The notes under the pieces were generated by a model. The model did no database searches. It was given only the letters and a program-made list of their open reading frames with translations, and had not been told where the DNA came from. Source: Chrysomallon squamiferum (taxonomy: Eukaryota > Mollusca > Gastropoda > Neomphalida > Peltospiridae). Taken from it: a stretch of 47,464 nucleotides of DNA. The stretch lies in contig CM022678.1 of NCBI GenBank assembly GCA_012295275.1, positions 19,208,176-19,255,639 on the forward strand, read 5' to 3'. The translations under genes and the position numbers were made by a program. Shown piece by piece: positions 11,214-30,637 of this stretch (positions within the stretch are counted from its first letter, which is position 1; the number at the start of each line of letters is the position of its first letter).

Positions 11214-11519
11214 CTAAAAGTATGTAATAAAATGTTTTTGCAATATTATAAATCTTTTAGCTATATTGTACATCATCCATTTAAAAAGCCGTGGATAAGA
11301 AGTAAATACTAGTAATAAATAGAAAATAAATAAATAAAAAATTAAGAAACAAATCCAAAGAGAAAGAAATTGAAAGAACACATTTTTTCTCAAAATATTG
11401 TAATAAAAAAAATATCTAAATAAATAAATAAATATGAACATTACTGTATTTCTACTTTTAACCTAAAAACACAACGACATCTACAGATTATACACTCTTA
11501 ATTAGTTTCAACAGCTATC
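11214..11519. other. 5' flank of copy 3
   Basis: No gene seen. AT-rich, with poly-A-rich and (AAAT)n stretches at 11330-11435. It is the diverged equivalent of the flanks at 1650 and 7515. Confidence 0.5.
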
Positions 11520-12742
11520 TTGAGCGTTATCAATCGATGTATGATAATACAGAAACAGAAACGGGTGGGTGAATCTAGGTCACTGAAATATGTAAGAAAC
11601 ATAGCGAGTATGAACACCGGGGAGAAGTAATAGTTATTTACAGATTAATTTGTAGTTGGATTTTTTCTTTTTTCTGTAATGTTAAGCACTTGTAGCTGTC
11701 TATGCTTGGGTCACAGAATAAAATGCTTAAAAAGAAATAAAGTAAAAAGCAAAAAATAAATGTTTCGCCTAACCCTTATCTAAATACTAATTGTATGATG
11801 CCACCTAAATCTTCCTGGTTCCCAAAACATTTACATGGATTTACGAGTAGTTTCTTTCTTGTGTGTTTGTATATTACACTTCCTTATAGTGTATACCTCT
11901 TAATAGTCAATAAACTGTTCGTGAATTATAGCTTTATTTTAATGGACAGTAAAGCATCTCATCGGAAAAACACACTGACTGATATTTCATTGTAGTGAAT
12001 AATAATCAATAATAATAATAATAACAATAATAATAATAATAATATTGTTCGTTTCTAATAGTTACTTTTTTTTTTCAGTAATTTGAAATAAGTCCTAATC
12101 TATACTTATCTCATTTTTGTAATTTTTACCTGTTAACACTAGCAGGCCCAGCAGTTCTACGTTCTTATTCACCTGTGTCAGCTGACATGAGTCACCTATT
12201 TGAATATCAGCCGATATATAACAATACAGAAACAGTGACGGGTGTGTGAAATTAGGTCAGTGAAAAACGCAACAAGTAAATCGAGTAAAGAGTCCATTAA
12301 CATGTAATAAAAATTTGTAAAGCAGTTTGTAGTGGGATATTTTGTTTTTGTATTTGTACTGTTTCGAGGATTCAGAGCTGTGTAGTGTTTGAGTCAGATA
12401 ATAATCGAAGAAATGACATGCGTCTATATTTTAAAATTAATAAAACAAAAAAGAAAATAATTAATGAAATAAAAAATATTAACGAAGAAAATGTACGAGT
12501 TGATCTGATATAAATATTAAATTTTATTTGCCCACCAAAATCTTACTGTTTTCTGATCGATTTACGTGATCTTATTACTTATGAGCCAAACTGATTTTAA
12601 TTTAATTTCTATAGCAGGAGAAAATCACCGTAAAAGCCATATAAGGAATGTTTCCTAATACGGTAATCGTACGTGTAGGTTTAAATATTAAAGAAAACAT
12701 TCTTATCGGGAAAGCTATATCAAATTCATGAACGCGTTTATT

Positions 12743-12835
<93 letters not shown>

Positions 12836-13200
12836 GTTACTATTATTATTATTCTTAATTTTTTTTTTGTACGAAATTTAGCAATTTAGCGAACGTGACT
12901 AAGCAAACTGAAAAGACGAATTAGTAATTTTTGTGGAATTATAAAAAATAAGTTGAATATTCGTCCAGCAAATTTATTTTGTTTGTGTAACTAGATACTG
13001 AATTAATCAACGCATATGCAAATGTAATATTAAATACTGAAAAATAAAGCTTACTTTCTATATTTACCTAAACTAGCTACGAAAGGAAAGTACTCGTGAC
13101 TAATTTTCGTGGAATTAGAGATGTAGGGCAAATATTCGGTTCAACGAACACATTAAAAAATACCATGCCTACTGTGCGAAAACGGTTTCCAGGAAATAAT

Positions 13201-13232
<32 letters not shown>

Positions 13233-13970
13233 TAATAATAATAATAACAATAATAATACAATAGTAATAATAATAATCAGATGAGGATAAGCAGCAGTGT
13301 AATAACAACTAAAACAAAATAAAATATTTCGATTCTCATAGTTCACGTCAGATTCGCTCGCATGAAATAATCCCAACCTACATTTCTACTTTTTAATCTA
13401 ATAACAGTAGGACTCCCAAATATTCTTCATGCTATTCACTTTGATCAGCCTGTATGAATTAAAACTATCACAACTATGAGCCGATATATAACAATACAGA
13501 AAGAGAAACGAGTGTGTGAAATTAGCACGTTGATATGTGCAAGAAATGTGCAATTAAATATAAATTAAAAAAGTAATTTAAAAACAAAAGAGAAAAGAAA
13601 AAAGAAGAAAAAAGCCATTTTTCCCTTTATATAATACAAATTTGTATAAGGATATCACAATTTTACTGGTTACAAAAACTTCTCATAGATTTACATGTTT
13701 CTGAGATAAGGTTGAATGTTCAGTTAAGTTGTTATGTTATTTGTTTCTTGGGTATTTCCATATTATACTTCATTGTAGGTAGTTGTTACGTATAAATCAG
13801 CTAACTGTTCGTGAATCATCGATATGATTTAATGGACCAATAATGAGTAAACTATTAGTTAAAAATAAAGTACATGAGCGAATTTGAATTTTTAAACCAA
13901 ACTTGAACGTTCTCGCTTCATGTTGCTTACTTCAGATCAAACCATCAATGTTAGTAACCGACAACTTTCT
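11520..13970. repeat. Degenerate ~2-kb repeat array, segment 1
   Basis: No gene. It contains three partial units. Blocks with the conserved CAATACAGAAAC motif lie at 11545, 12217 and 13490, blocks with GTTCGTGAATyAT at 11920 and 13806, and one with AACGTGACTAAGCAAACTGA at 12889. Trinucleotide slots are (AAT)n 12003-12045, (GAT)n then (ATT)n 12744-12856, and (AAC)n/(AAT)n 13197-13277. Confidence 0.75.
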
Positions 13971-14330
13971 ACTTTCTTTTTAAATTCTACTCGTCTTTCT
14001 GTATGAGGTGGTTTCTCTTATCGAGATGTCATTTTCACGGAAGCTATGGCTTCCAAGACTTTAACTGTTTAGGTTCCGGTATGTCCAGACGTAGCACTGA
14101 CTCTGTCACTAGTTAAATTCGAAAATAAAAATTAGTCTTATTTACATTAAAGGATACATGTACAATGTACACCTTTATTTATTTGTAAGTATATGCCAGG
14201 CGGTATTAAAATTCTAAATATATTTTATTCTCAAATGAAATGAAATACGCTAGTAGATATCTTCATAATTTACTTTATTCGTATCTGTGTTTACTTATAT
14301 TAACTTGAAAAAGCCTTTTCTCTTTTATTA
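13971..14330. repeat. Duplicated segment X, copy 1
   Basis: No gene. Matches 41310-41990 in two blocks, for example ATGGCTTCCAAGACTTTAA (14046 and 41802) and CAGGCGGTATT (14197 and 41957). Confidence 0.6.
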
Positions 14331-14352
14331 TTTCTTCATCCTTTTTTGTGTG

Positions 14353-14640
14353 TTTTTTTTTTTTTTTTTTTTTTTTTTTAGGTCGACCAGTTGTAGTCGT
14401 TCGTCTATCGACATCCGAGTTTGTCCTGAAAACAGAACAGGCTGCTGGTTTATGATATTCACGTGATCACTCCCTCTACACACAGGATAATATAAACGTA
14501 GGAAATACCAGCAACTCGACTCTGACATTCGCCAACAGCAAACGCTCCTCATGACAGGACAGATAACTCCAACAGAATACGCTAATTCCGTCTCCCATTT
14601 GGTTGGATTGTGAAATGTGTTAAGTTTATTGTTGGTGTTA
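14353..14640 (-). mobile_element. Candidate poly(A)-tailed retroposon (SINE-like), minus strand
   Basis: A 27-base poly-T (14353-14379) is followed by about 260 bases that are clearly richer in GC than the neighbouring DNA and unlike the surrounding array. Read on the minus strand it is a unique body ending in a poly(A) tail, the layout of a retroposon. I cannot find A and B boxes or convincing target duplications, and the 5' end is a guess. An open frame through it is probably incidental. Confidence 0.35.
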
Positions 14641-16035
14641 TGGGAAATAAAGTATACTGTAGCGAATTTATTCTGGTTGTTTGAGTAGATGGAGGTTTTA
14701 ATGAATGCTTTTATAAACGTGATATCAAGTACATATTTTAATGCCATTTTTACCTGTTTACTTTCTATCTACTTTAGCTATTAATTTCCATGAACGTGAT
14801 TAAAGAAAGTGAATAATCTTCGTGAAATTAGAGAAACAGAGTAAACATGCGAATCAGTGAACATATTTAGAAATATCGTGTCTACAGAGTGAAATCGCTT
14901 TGTATACATTTTTTCGTGCGTTACAGTTCCTTTTAGTCTCGTTAACATAAAATTAGACCTACCACATAAAAAACAAATATTTCGACTCTTTTGTCTAATA
15001 ACACTAGGAATTTGAGGAATCACAAACGTTTCACATTCTTGTTTATTTTTGTCAGCGTACATAAGTTAGAAGTATGACTGCTGTCAGCCGATACATAAAA
15101 ACACACAAACAAAGACGGGTGTGTCAAGTTAAGTCATTGAAACATGCAAGAAATAGAGCGAGAAGAGAGACCCGGTATATGCAAGAAATATTTATAAAGC
15201 AGTTTCTATTAGAATTAACTTTTTTTCTATAAGTTACAGAAATTACACATGTCTAATGTTTGGTGCTGAGAACAATGAAACAAATGACCTGCTTCCACAT
15301 TCAAATTTAATAATGCAATAACTAAAAGAAAAAGTCTCGGTCTTACTATTGTCACAAATATCAGCCAATATATAACAATACAGAAACAGAAACCAGTGTT
15401 TGGAATCAGGTCATTGAAATATGCAAGAAATACAGCTAGTGTTAATTGGAGGAATCACAGCTTCATAGGTTGGGTCAAAGAATAATCAATGAAATTACCT
15501 GCTTCTAAATATAAAATTTTATAATGCAAAAAATAAAATAATAATTAAGAAAAGAAATACTAACCTTTTATTACGCCATAAAATCTCACTGCTTACAAAA
15601 ACCTTCCCATCGATTTATGTGCTCGAACCGTTCCTGTCTAAGTTAATTTTTAGTTACTCTGTTGTGTTATTTGCTTCTTGTGTATTTGTAGGTTACACTT
15701 CCTTGTAGTTATAACATATATCAGTTAACTATTCGTGAATCACAGATACGATTTAATGGACAAGTAATGAGTAAACTATTAGTTAATTTATTTCTTTTCT
15801 TTTCCCATTGTTCTGACCTTACAAAAATAAAAAATAAACAAGATTCCCGTCAGTTTACGAGATCTTGTTTTAAAGTTTACATTCCTTCAGCTGGATGAAA
15901 GAACGTATTTAGAAACGTGATATATCTATTAATTTTGGCGAACCCGATCACACAAAGTCACAGGACACGTGACTACTTTTCGTGAAAGTAAGAAAATAAG
16001 CTATGTTCATGTATTAGTATTAGTAGTAGCAGTAT

Positions 16036-16068
<33 letters not shown>

Positions 16069-16574
16069 CAGCAGGAGTAGTACTAGTAGTAGTAGTAGTA
16101 GTAGTAGCAGCAGGAGTAGTAGTAGTAGTAGCAGTAGCAGTAGTTGTATCTAGTTTTTTTTCTGGTTTTTTTTTTTTCAAGGCTTGTAATCTGTAGATAT
16201 ATTTCTAAATCAAAACTTGAAATTTAGTTATTTAGTAAACAAAGTCAAACCAGGCATCAGTAAAAGATGAACAAGGTATACATTCGTTGAGACAATATCT
16301 TGTTTGTGTAACTAGATACTGGTTGATCAAAGCATTTAGAAATGTGAAATACCAGATTTTAAGCAAACTTGATACATTTATTTTCTGACTAGTTTAGCTG
16401 TTAATTTTCGTGAATATGATTTTAAAAAGTCAACGAAAACGTGACTAATTCTCATGAAATTCGAGAAATATGCTAAATATTCGGATCAACTAACACATCG
16501 AGTAAAACCATGTCTGCTGTATGAAACAGTTAGCAGCAAATAATAACTACAACAACAACAATAACAACAACAAC

Positions 16575-16638
<64 letters not shown>

Positions 16639-17233
16639 ATAGTAATAATATTAATAATAATAATGTTCATAAGATTTTGTTTTAATGCTAACAGTATTTT
16701 CCACTAAATTTATTTATTTAGTAAACGTGATTAAACAAACTGAATCTACGCATTAGAAATTTCGTGGAAGTAGAAGTTGAGGTTTACGTTCGTTCAGCGA
16801 ATTTATGTGGTTTGTGTAACTAGAGACTGGATGAATGAACATATTTAGAAATGTGATGCTAAATTTAATGCTAAATTTATATATTTGTTTTCTGTATAAT
16901 TTCACTATTAATTTTCGCGAAGGTGATTAAACAAAGTCAAAGCACACGTGACTAATTCTCGTGAAATTTGAGAAATACGATAAATATTGGCATCAATGAA
17001 AACATCGAGAACTGCCATGTCTACTGTGTGAAAACTGTTTACAGCAAATAATAATAATAACAATATTAATAATAATAATAATAATAATAGAAACAATACT
17101 AATAATAATAATCAAAATATCACAGCCATCAGCCGGTCTATAAAAATACACAAACACAAACGGGTGTGCGAAACTAGGTAATTGAAATATGAAGAGCTAT
17201 AGCGAGTAAAGAGACCTGTGAGGATGTGAGAAA
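14641..17233. repeat. Degenerate repeat array, segment 2
   Basis: No gene. Partial units recur: CGTGATT-AAA blocks at 14796, 16417, 16721 and 16921; CAATACAGAAAC at 15374; TATTCGTGAATCACAG at 15730. Microsatellite slots here are mostly TAG-type: 16011-16146 (TAG/CAG), 16551-16663 (AAC, AAT, then AGT) and 17047-17117 (AAT). Confidence 0.75.
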
Positions 17234-17235
17234 TA

Positions 17236-17814
17236 CAGTGTGTCCCAAAAGTAACCGAACCGCAAACTGAAATAAAATCAGATTTTAAAAACAACAAATT
17301 TAATCTCTGTATTTAGTTTTTACAAATGTTCAAAATATCTACCTTGAACTTCAATACAGTCACGACACCTTTTCACAACACTGCGACATACCTTTTTGGC
17401 AAGTTTCCAAAGTCAAACCATGGAGAGTCCAGTAGCGCGCGCTGAATAAGAATCAAGTTATGACGTAGGGAGAAAACCAATAAGATCGACGAAAAGATTC
17501 AGGTGTAACGTCTGCCTTTGTTGCAGTACAGAAAGCAACTGTCCGGAGAGCGAGTTGCGAGAGAAAGAACACGGAACGCCTAGGAGAACATGAACAGTAT
17601 TAAAAGACTGGGTCGTCGCGGTAAAACAGAAGTCTCGATCACGAAGAACACTACAGTCAGGTAACAAAAATCATTCCAAAGACTACTACTGAGAGAAGTA
17701 AATGAATAGTAACAAAAGATAACATAACATTACGTAAAAGATGGAAATAAATGTGTTCTTTTTTATATCTAATTTTATTTAAGTTTGCGGTTCGGTTGCT
17801 TATGGAACACCCTG
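17236..17814. mobile_element. Non-autonomous mariner/Tc1-type element with TA target duplication
   Basis: Terminal inverted repeats of about 33 bases: the left end starts CAGTGTGTCCCAAAAGTAAC and the right end, read inward, starts CAGGGTGTTCCATAAGCAAC. Both continue CGAACCGCAAAC. TA flanks each side (17234-17235, 17815-17816). Removing the element restores the array sequence AGAAATATTTACAAAG found in other units, so this is an insertion into the array. On the minus strand near 17390-17330 a short frame reading CRDCIEVQGRYFEHL resembles the C-terminal tail of Tc1/mariner-like transposases, which would make this a deleted relic and not a pure MITE. No intact transposase is present. Confidence 0.8.
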
Positions 17815-17816
17815 TA

Positions 17817-24579
<6,763 letters not shown>

Positions 24580-25082
24580 TGCTGTACACCGTTTCACACA
24601 GTAGACCTTGTTTTTCTCTATGTGTTCGTTCAGCAGAATATTTCGCATATTTCTAGGATTCCATGAGAATTGGTCACGTGAGCTTTGACTTTTTAAATCA
24701 TGTTCAGGAAAATTAATAGCAAAATTAGGTAGAAAATATATATATTAAATGTTCTTAAAATCTGGTATTTCACATTTCTAAATGCTTTGATCAACCAGTA
24801 TCTAGTTACACAAACAAGATATTGGCTGAACGAACGTATACATTGTTCTATTACTGATCCGTGGTTTCACTTTGTTTAATCACGTTTACTAAATAACTTG
24901 ACCTCACATGTCTGAATATGTTGATTCATCCAGTAACTAGTTACAAAAATCATATAAATACGCTTCAAGTTATGATTTAGAAATATATCTCATTCACTAA
25001 TTTTATTTAGTTTCATTTCTCTACAGATTACAAGCCTGAAAAAAAATAATACTGTAGATAATAATAATAATAATAATAATAA

Positions 25083-25113
<31 letters not shown>

Positions 25114-25387
25114 AAGAAGAAGAAGAAGAAGAAGAAGAATTACAATAACAATAACAATAACAAAAATAATAATGGCAATAGCAGTAATAGCAATAATCAT
25201 AATAATGCCTCACAAACCGTTTTCTCTGGCATTCTAAATAATATTTTCTTTAAAATTTAAACCTAAACAGAATATTTCCTTATTAGAAAACATTTTTACA
25301 TAGTTTTTACAAAAGTCATGTCGTCTTTCAGAACCGATTTGTGGAATTCAAAACGGAAAGTAGAAAGAAGTCATTTATAAAACAGTA
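24580..25387 (-). repeat. Inverted block of the array unit between two (ATT)n tracts
   Basis: Reads as the reverse complement of the unit. The order is reversed: ACACAGTAGACCTTG, then AATCACGTTTACTAAATAAC, then ACCTAAACAGAATATTTCC, and last GTGGAATTC near 25343. Its variants (a unit reading TACTGGTTGATCAA when reverse-complemented) match the forward copies at 16310 and 21625. It contains (AAT)n(AAG)n at 25060-25139. Both ends touch ATT tracts (24523-24577 and 25388-25441). Confidence 0.75.
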
Positions 25388-25388
25388 C

Positions 25389-25442
<54 letters not shown>

Positions 25443-26411
25443 CTGTTTTTCGTTCTGTTTTTAATTATTTAGTAAACGTGATTAATCACAGAGAAACCAC
25501 ACATTCGTAATTTTCGTGGAAATAGAAGTATAAGGTGTACGTTCGTTCAGCGAATGTATCTGCTTTGTGTCACTAGATCATTTACAGCAAATGTTTATCT
25601 GGTTTGTTTGTCACTAGATACTTCGGATTAATCAACAATATTTTACAACGAGAAATATCATGTTTACTGCGTGAAACGGTTTGCATATCAAATAATAAAA
25701 TTTAAATAGTTTATTCATTTATTTTCTTAATGCGAACTTAAACAGAATTTTCCAAAATTTAGTTTAGTAAACGCTGATTAAACAAACTCAAACTAAATTT
25801 CGTGGAAGTACTTGAGGTGTGCGTTCGTTCAGGAATAACTAGATACTGGATGAATGAACATATTTAGACAAAATTTAATGGTAAATTTATATATTTCTTT
25901 TCTGCGTAATATCGTATTAATTTTCGCGAAATGATTAAACAAAGATCAAAACGAACAATTCAACGAGAAATTTTCTATAACTTAGCAAACCGCAGTTTAT
26001 CAAACAGTTTACAGCAAATGATATTAATAATAAAACTGAACTGAATTTGTTCATAAGATATTTTTTAATACTAATTTGACCTAGTTATTTAGTAAATGTA
26101 TTAAACAACGTGAAACTGCGCATTAGTAAGTTTGTGGAAATAGACGTTCAGGTTTACGCTCGTTCAGCGAATTAATGTGGTTTGTGTAAATAGATACTGG
26201 ATGAATCAACATATCTAGAAATGTGATGTCAAATACAAAACTTAATGCTAAATTAAAATATATTTGTTTTCTGTGTAATATCGTATTAATTTTCGCGAAC
26301 GTGATTAAAAAAAGACAAATCACACATGACTAATTCTCGGGAAATTGGAGAAATACGATAAATATTCGGATCAATGAAAACATATTATTAGTAGTATTGC
26401 TATTATTATTG

Positions 26412-26446
<35 letters not shown>

Positions 26447-26479
26447 GTTGTTGTTGTTGTTGTTGTTGTTGTTATTGTT

Positions 26480-26511
<32 letters not shown>

Positions 26512-27074
26512 CATTTATTATTATTATTATTGTTTTTATTATTGTTATATTATTCTGTTTCACGGTTGTAATTTGAAGAAAATAAAACTAAATAAATTGT
26601 GCAAATAACTTATATTTTTCAAAGCTAACTGCAACAGCATTTTCCACTAAATATAGTTATGTAGTAAACGTGATTAAACAAAATGAAATTAGGCATTAGA
26701 AATTTTCGTGGAAATAGAAGTACAAGGTATAGTTCTTTTCAACGAACTTATTGGGTTTGTGTAATTAGATGGTGGATGAATGAACGTATTTAGAAATGTG
26801 ATATGAAATAAATATATTAATGTTAATTTTATATATTTATTTTCTACGTAATTTAACTATTAATTTTCGCGAACGTGATTGCACAAAGTCAGAGCACACG
26901 TGACTAATTTTCGTAGACGTAGAAAAATAAGCCACATACATATATTCGGATCAATGAACATGTTTAGAAATAGCATGTCTACTGAGTGTATGCAAAAAGA
27001 ATATATATACTAAAAACCATGTTTTGTGTCTTATAGCTCCATTTAGTATAGTAGTAGTAGCAGTAGTAGTAGTA

Positions 27075-27127
<53 letters not shown>

Positions 27128-28186
27128 ATATCGAAAAATAAAATAAAATACTTCGATTTCTATAGTTGCTGTAAATGTTGTTCGGATAAAATAATACTAT
27201 CCTATGCAGAACTTATATCTCCATAAGTTTTCTTTCTCTATTTATTTTAATTTGAGAAATCACAGCTGTATAGTGTTTGGGCAGGAAAATAATTTTAATA
27301 AGTGACCTGTTTCAAAATTTCAATTATAAAAAACAAACAATTATAAATTAATTTAAAAAAATAAAATAAGAAAAAACAATATTTGTTTTAACTTTTTATA
27401 ATACTAATTTTTATCAGGCCATCAAGATTTTACTGGTTAAAAAAAATTCAAATCGATTTACCTATTCTTACCTTTTCTGAGCTAAGCTGAATTTTTAGTT
27501 AATTTGGTATGCTATTGTCTACTTGGGTATTTGTATTTTGCAATTAATGGTAATTATAACTTATATATCAGTTAACTATTCGAAAACCATAGTTATGATT
27601 TGATGGACAAGTAATGAATAAACTTTTAGTTAAAGATAAAGTATGTGAGCGGAATAAGAAATTTTAAATGAAACTTACTGGTTCTCTCTCGATGTTCCTT
27701 ACTCCAAAACTAATCGTCAGTCTTCTGTAAGCGACTTTTTTCTTCTTTCCTCTTTGAATTCCACGAACCTGTTCAGAAAGCGGATACGACTATTGTAAAA
27801 ACAACGTACATTTTTTTTTCTTCTAATACTGTAATATTTCTTTAGGTTTAAATATTAAAGACAACGTTAATTGGAATGCCAAAGAAAACTGTTCATGAGG
27901 CATTATTATAATTATTATTATCATTATCATCATCACCATCATCATCTCTTTTTCTGTTTCACGGTTGTAATCGGCAGAAAATAAAACTAAATGAAATTTC
28001 GGAAAAAGATGTATTTTTGATCCTCACTTGAACTGTATTTTCAACTAAATTTAGTTATTTAGTAAACGTGATTAAACTAAGCATTACTAATTTTCCTGAA
28101 ATTAGAAATATAAGGTAAACCTACGTTAGTTCAGCGAATTTATTAGGTTTGTGTAACTAGATGCTGGATGAATGAACGTATTTAGA

Positions 28187-28219
<33 letters not shown>

Positions 28220-28855
28220 TAATATTTGTATATTACACTTCCTTGTAGTTATAGTCCGGACTAGGTAATTCGTGAAATAATGTTATATTTTAATTTACAA
28301 GTAAAGAATAAAATGTTATTTAATTATCCAGTATCTGATCTCAATAACAAAACTTAAATCAAACTTACACGTCCTCGCTGGATGTTCCTTACTTTCAAAC
28401 GAACAGTCAGAAACTGTGATAGCTTTACCTTTCCAGTTATATATATATCTGAGGTGTCTACATTACCTACAGAAATTCCAAGAATCGGTACAATAAATCT
28501 AGATAATCAGTGTGAACGCTATGTAGGGGATGTTACCTAATAAGGTAATGTTATGAACCTGTCGCATGACAACGATATAAACACACTCATGTCCATGTCT
28601 CCTTATTATATCTACGCGCTTTATACGTTTTCGTTCCCGGACATGTTGCATGTTATTAAAATTACTAATACACTAATACACTGAGTTCTTGTGACAGAAT
28701 ATGTGTAGCTTTAAATATTAAGATTTAATTATTAAATATTTGGAAAACATACATTAAAATATTTATGTGGAACTCGAGATCCGTCTGATCTCAAGGTCTT
28801 CCTAATTTTATTTTTATTTTTAATTTCTTATTATTAAACACACAGACACACACAT

Positions 28856-28887
<32 letters not shown>

Positions 28888-29504
28888 CCACATACACAGA
28901 CACACACACACACTAACACACACAAAGCGAAAATGAGAAAGATTTATAATATTTTGTCTTTTCTTAACAAAGCTGAATTTTATTTCACGTCTTGTGTTAT
29001 TTGCTTCTTATGTGTTTGTTTATTAACTTCCTTATGACTGTTATATATCAAAATGTAATTTGTTAACAAGATATATACTTTAATGCTAACTTCAGTATTA
29101 TTTTGAAGGAAATTTAGTTATTTAGTGAACATCATTAATTAAAGAGAAACAACGCATTAGTAATTTTCGTGGAAAGAGAAGTTTAAGCTATAAATTCGTT
29201 AAGCGAACTTATTTGGTTTGCGTAACTAGATACTGGATGAATGAACGTATTTAGAAATGTGATATGAAATAAATATATTAATGGGAATTTTATATATATA
29301 CTTACTACCTCATTTAACTATTAATTTTCGCGAACGTGATTGCACAAAGGCAGAGACCACGTGACTAATTTTCGTAGAAGTAGAAAAATAAGCGATATAC
29401 ATATACTCGGATCAATGAACATGTTTAGAAATAGCATTTAAAAAACAAAAATAAATAATAAGCATGAATCGTCTCTTATAGTTCCATTTAGTTTAGTAGT
29501 AGTA

Positions 29505-29554
<50 letters not shown>

Positions 29555-29977
29555 TATTTTTTTAATTTGAGGAATCATAGCTGTGAGTGTTTGAAACAAA
29601 ATGATCTGCTTCAAAATTTTAAATTAAATTATATCAAAAAATTTGAAAGAAAGAAAACCCAATATTTGTTTTATCTTTAAATGATTCTAATTTCTATTAT
29701 GCTATGAACATTTTACCATCGATTTACAATTTCTTACCGTTTGTGAGCTAAGCTGAATGGGTTATATTATTTGCTTTTGGGGTATTTGTATAATGAACTT
29801 AATTGTACTTCATTCAACTTTCCTTTTTCAATTCCACGAAACAGTTCAGAAAGACGATATGACTGTTGTAAAAACTATGTAAAAATGTTTTCTAATAAGG
29901 TTATATTCCCTATAGGTTTAAATATTAATAAAATATTATTTGGAATGTCAAAGAAAACTCTTCAACACACATTAATT

Positions 29978-30046
<69 letters not shown>

Positions 30047-30048
30047 TT
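25388..30048. repeat. Degenerate repeat array, segment 4
   Basis: No gene. Further units in forward orientation, with unit blocks near 25466, 25775, 26095, 26662, 28060 and 29131. Tracts: (ATT)n 25388-25441; mixed ATT/GTT 26379-26545; (TAG)n 27049-27127; (AAT)n 28187-28221; (CA)n 28838-28922; (AAT)n 29497-29555; (ATT)n 29977-30048. Segment 27570-29290 is a second copy of 22570-24240. Confidence 0.8.
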
Positions 30049-30061
30049 ATTATTTTTGTTA

Positions 30062-30637
30062 TTAATGTTTTATCTCCTTTTACAATTTTTACCCGCAATG
30101 TGAATAAATGTCGCAAGACTAACACGCAGATTTCTTATGTTTCAACTTGTCTATGTACTTCTAACTGCAGTTCGTTCTAGGTCACCCGTTTATTTGAATG
30201 CAGTGTTTTAGACTTGTTAGCCTCTGACGTCACTGAATGTTTCTGAAACTTGTTTCAGTACGAAGTCACAAAGATATAGAGTGGTGACAGCGTGTTGGAC
30301 TAGGCCAACGATGTATAACAGATAATAAATCGTGCTTTGAAAGAAAAAGATGAAATAAACACCATTAGAAGGAAAAGAAACAACATTTATACAAAACAAT
30401 AATTCAGTGTAACCTAAAGTCAAATACATCCCTCAAACTACTTTTTAATAAAAATTTCATCTATTATTTTAACGTTAAGAAGAGGAGATTAACCACTGCA
30501 ACTGTTGTAAAACACAAGTGTTATTATCGGTTATACTAAAAAGTGTCACACCTCTTTTCTCCGCTTTTGTTTAGTCATAGACACTGACTGCTAGACTCTG
30601 TATCAAAGCATTTAAGAAATTAACATCTACTGTTAAC
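30062..30637. repeat. Duplicated segment Y, copy 1
   Basis: No gene recognised. About 575 bp closely matching 37802-38391, starting directly after an (ATT)n tract in both places. Shared landmarks: CTTCTAACTGCAGTTC, CTCTGACGTCACTGAATG and GTCATAGACACTGACTGCTA. Confidence 0.8.

Noticed and set aside
14328-14747. 139-codon minus-strand frame ending in a lysine run
   Set aside because: It reads across a retroposon-like insert and its poly(A); no domain or splice context.
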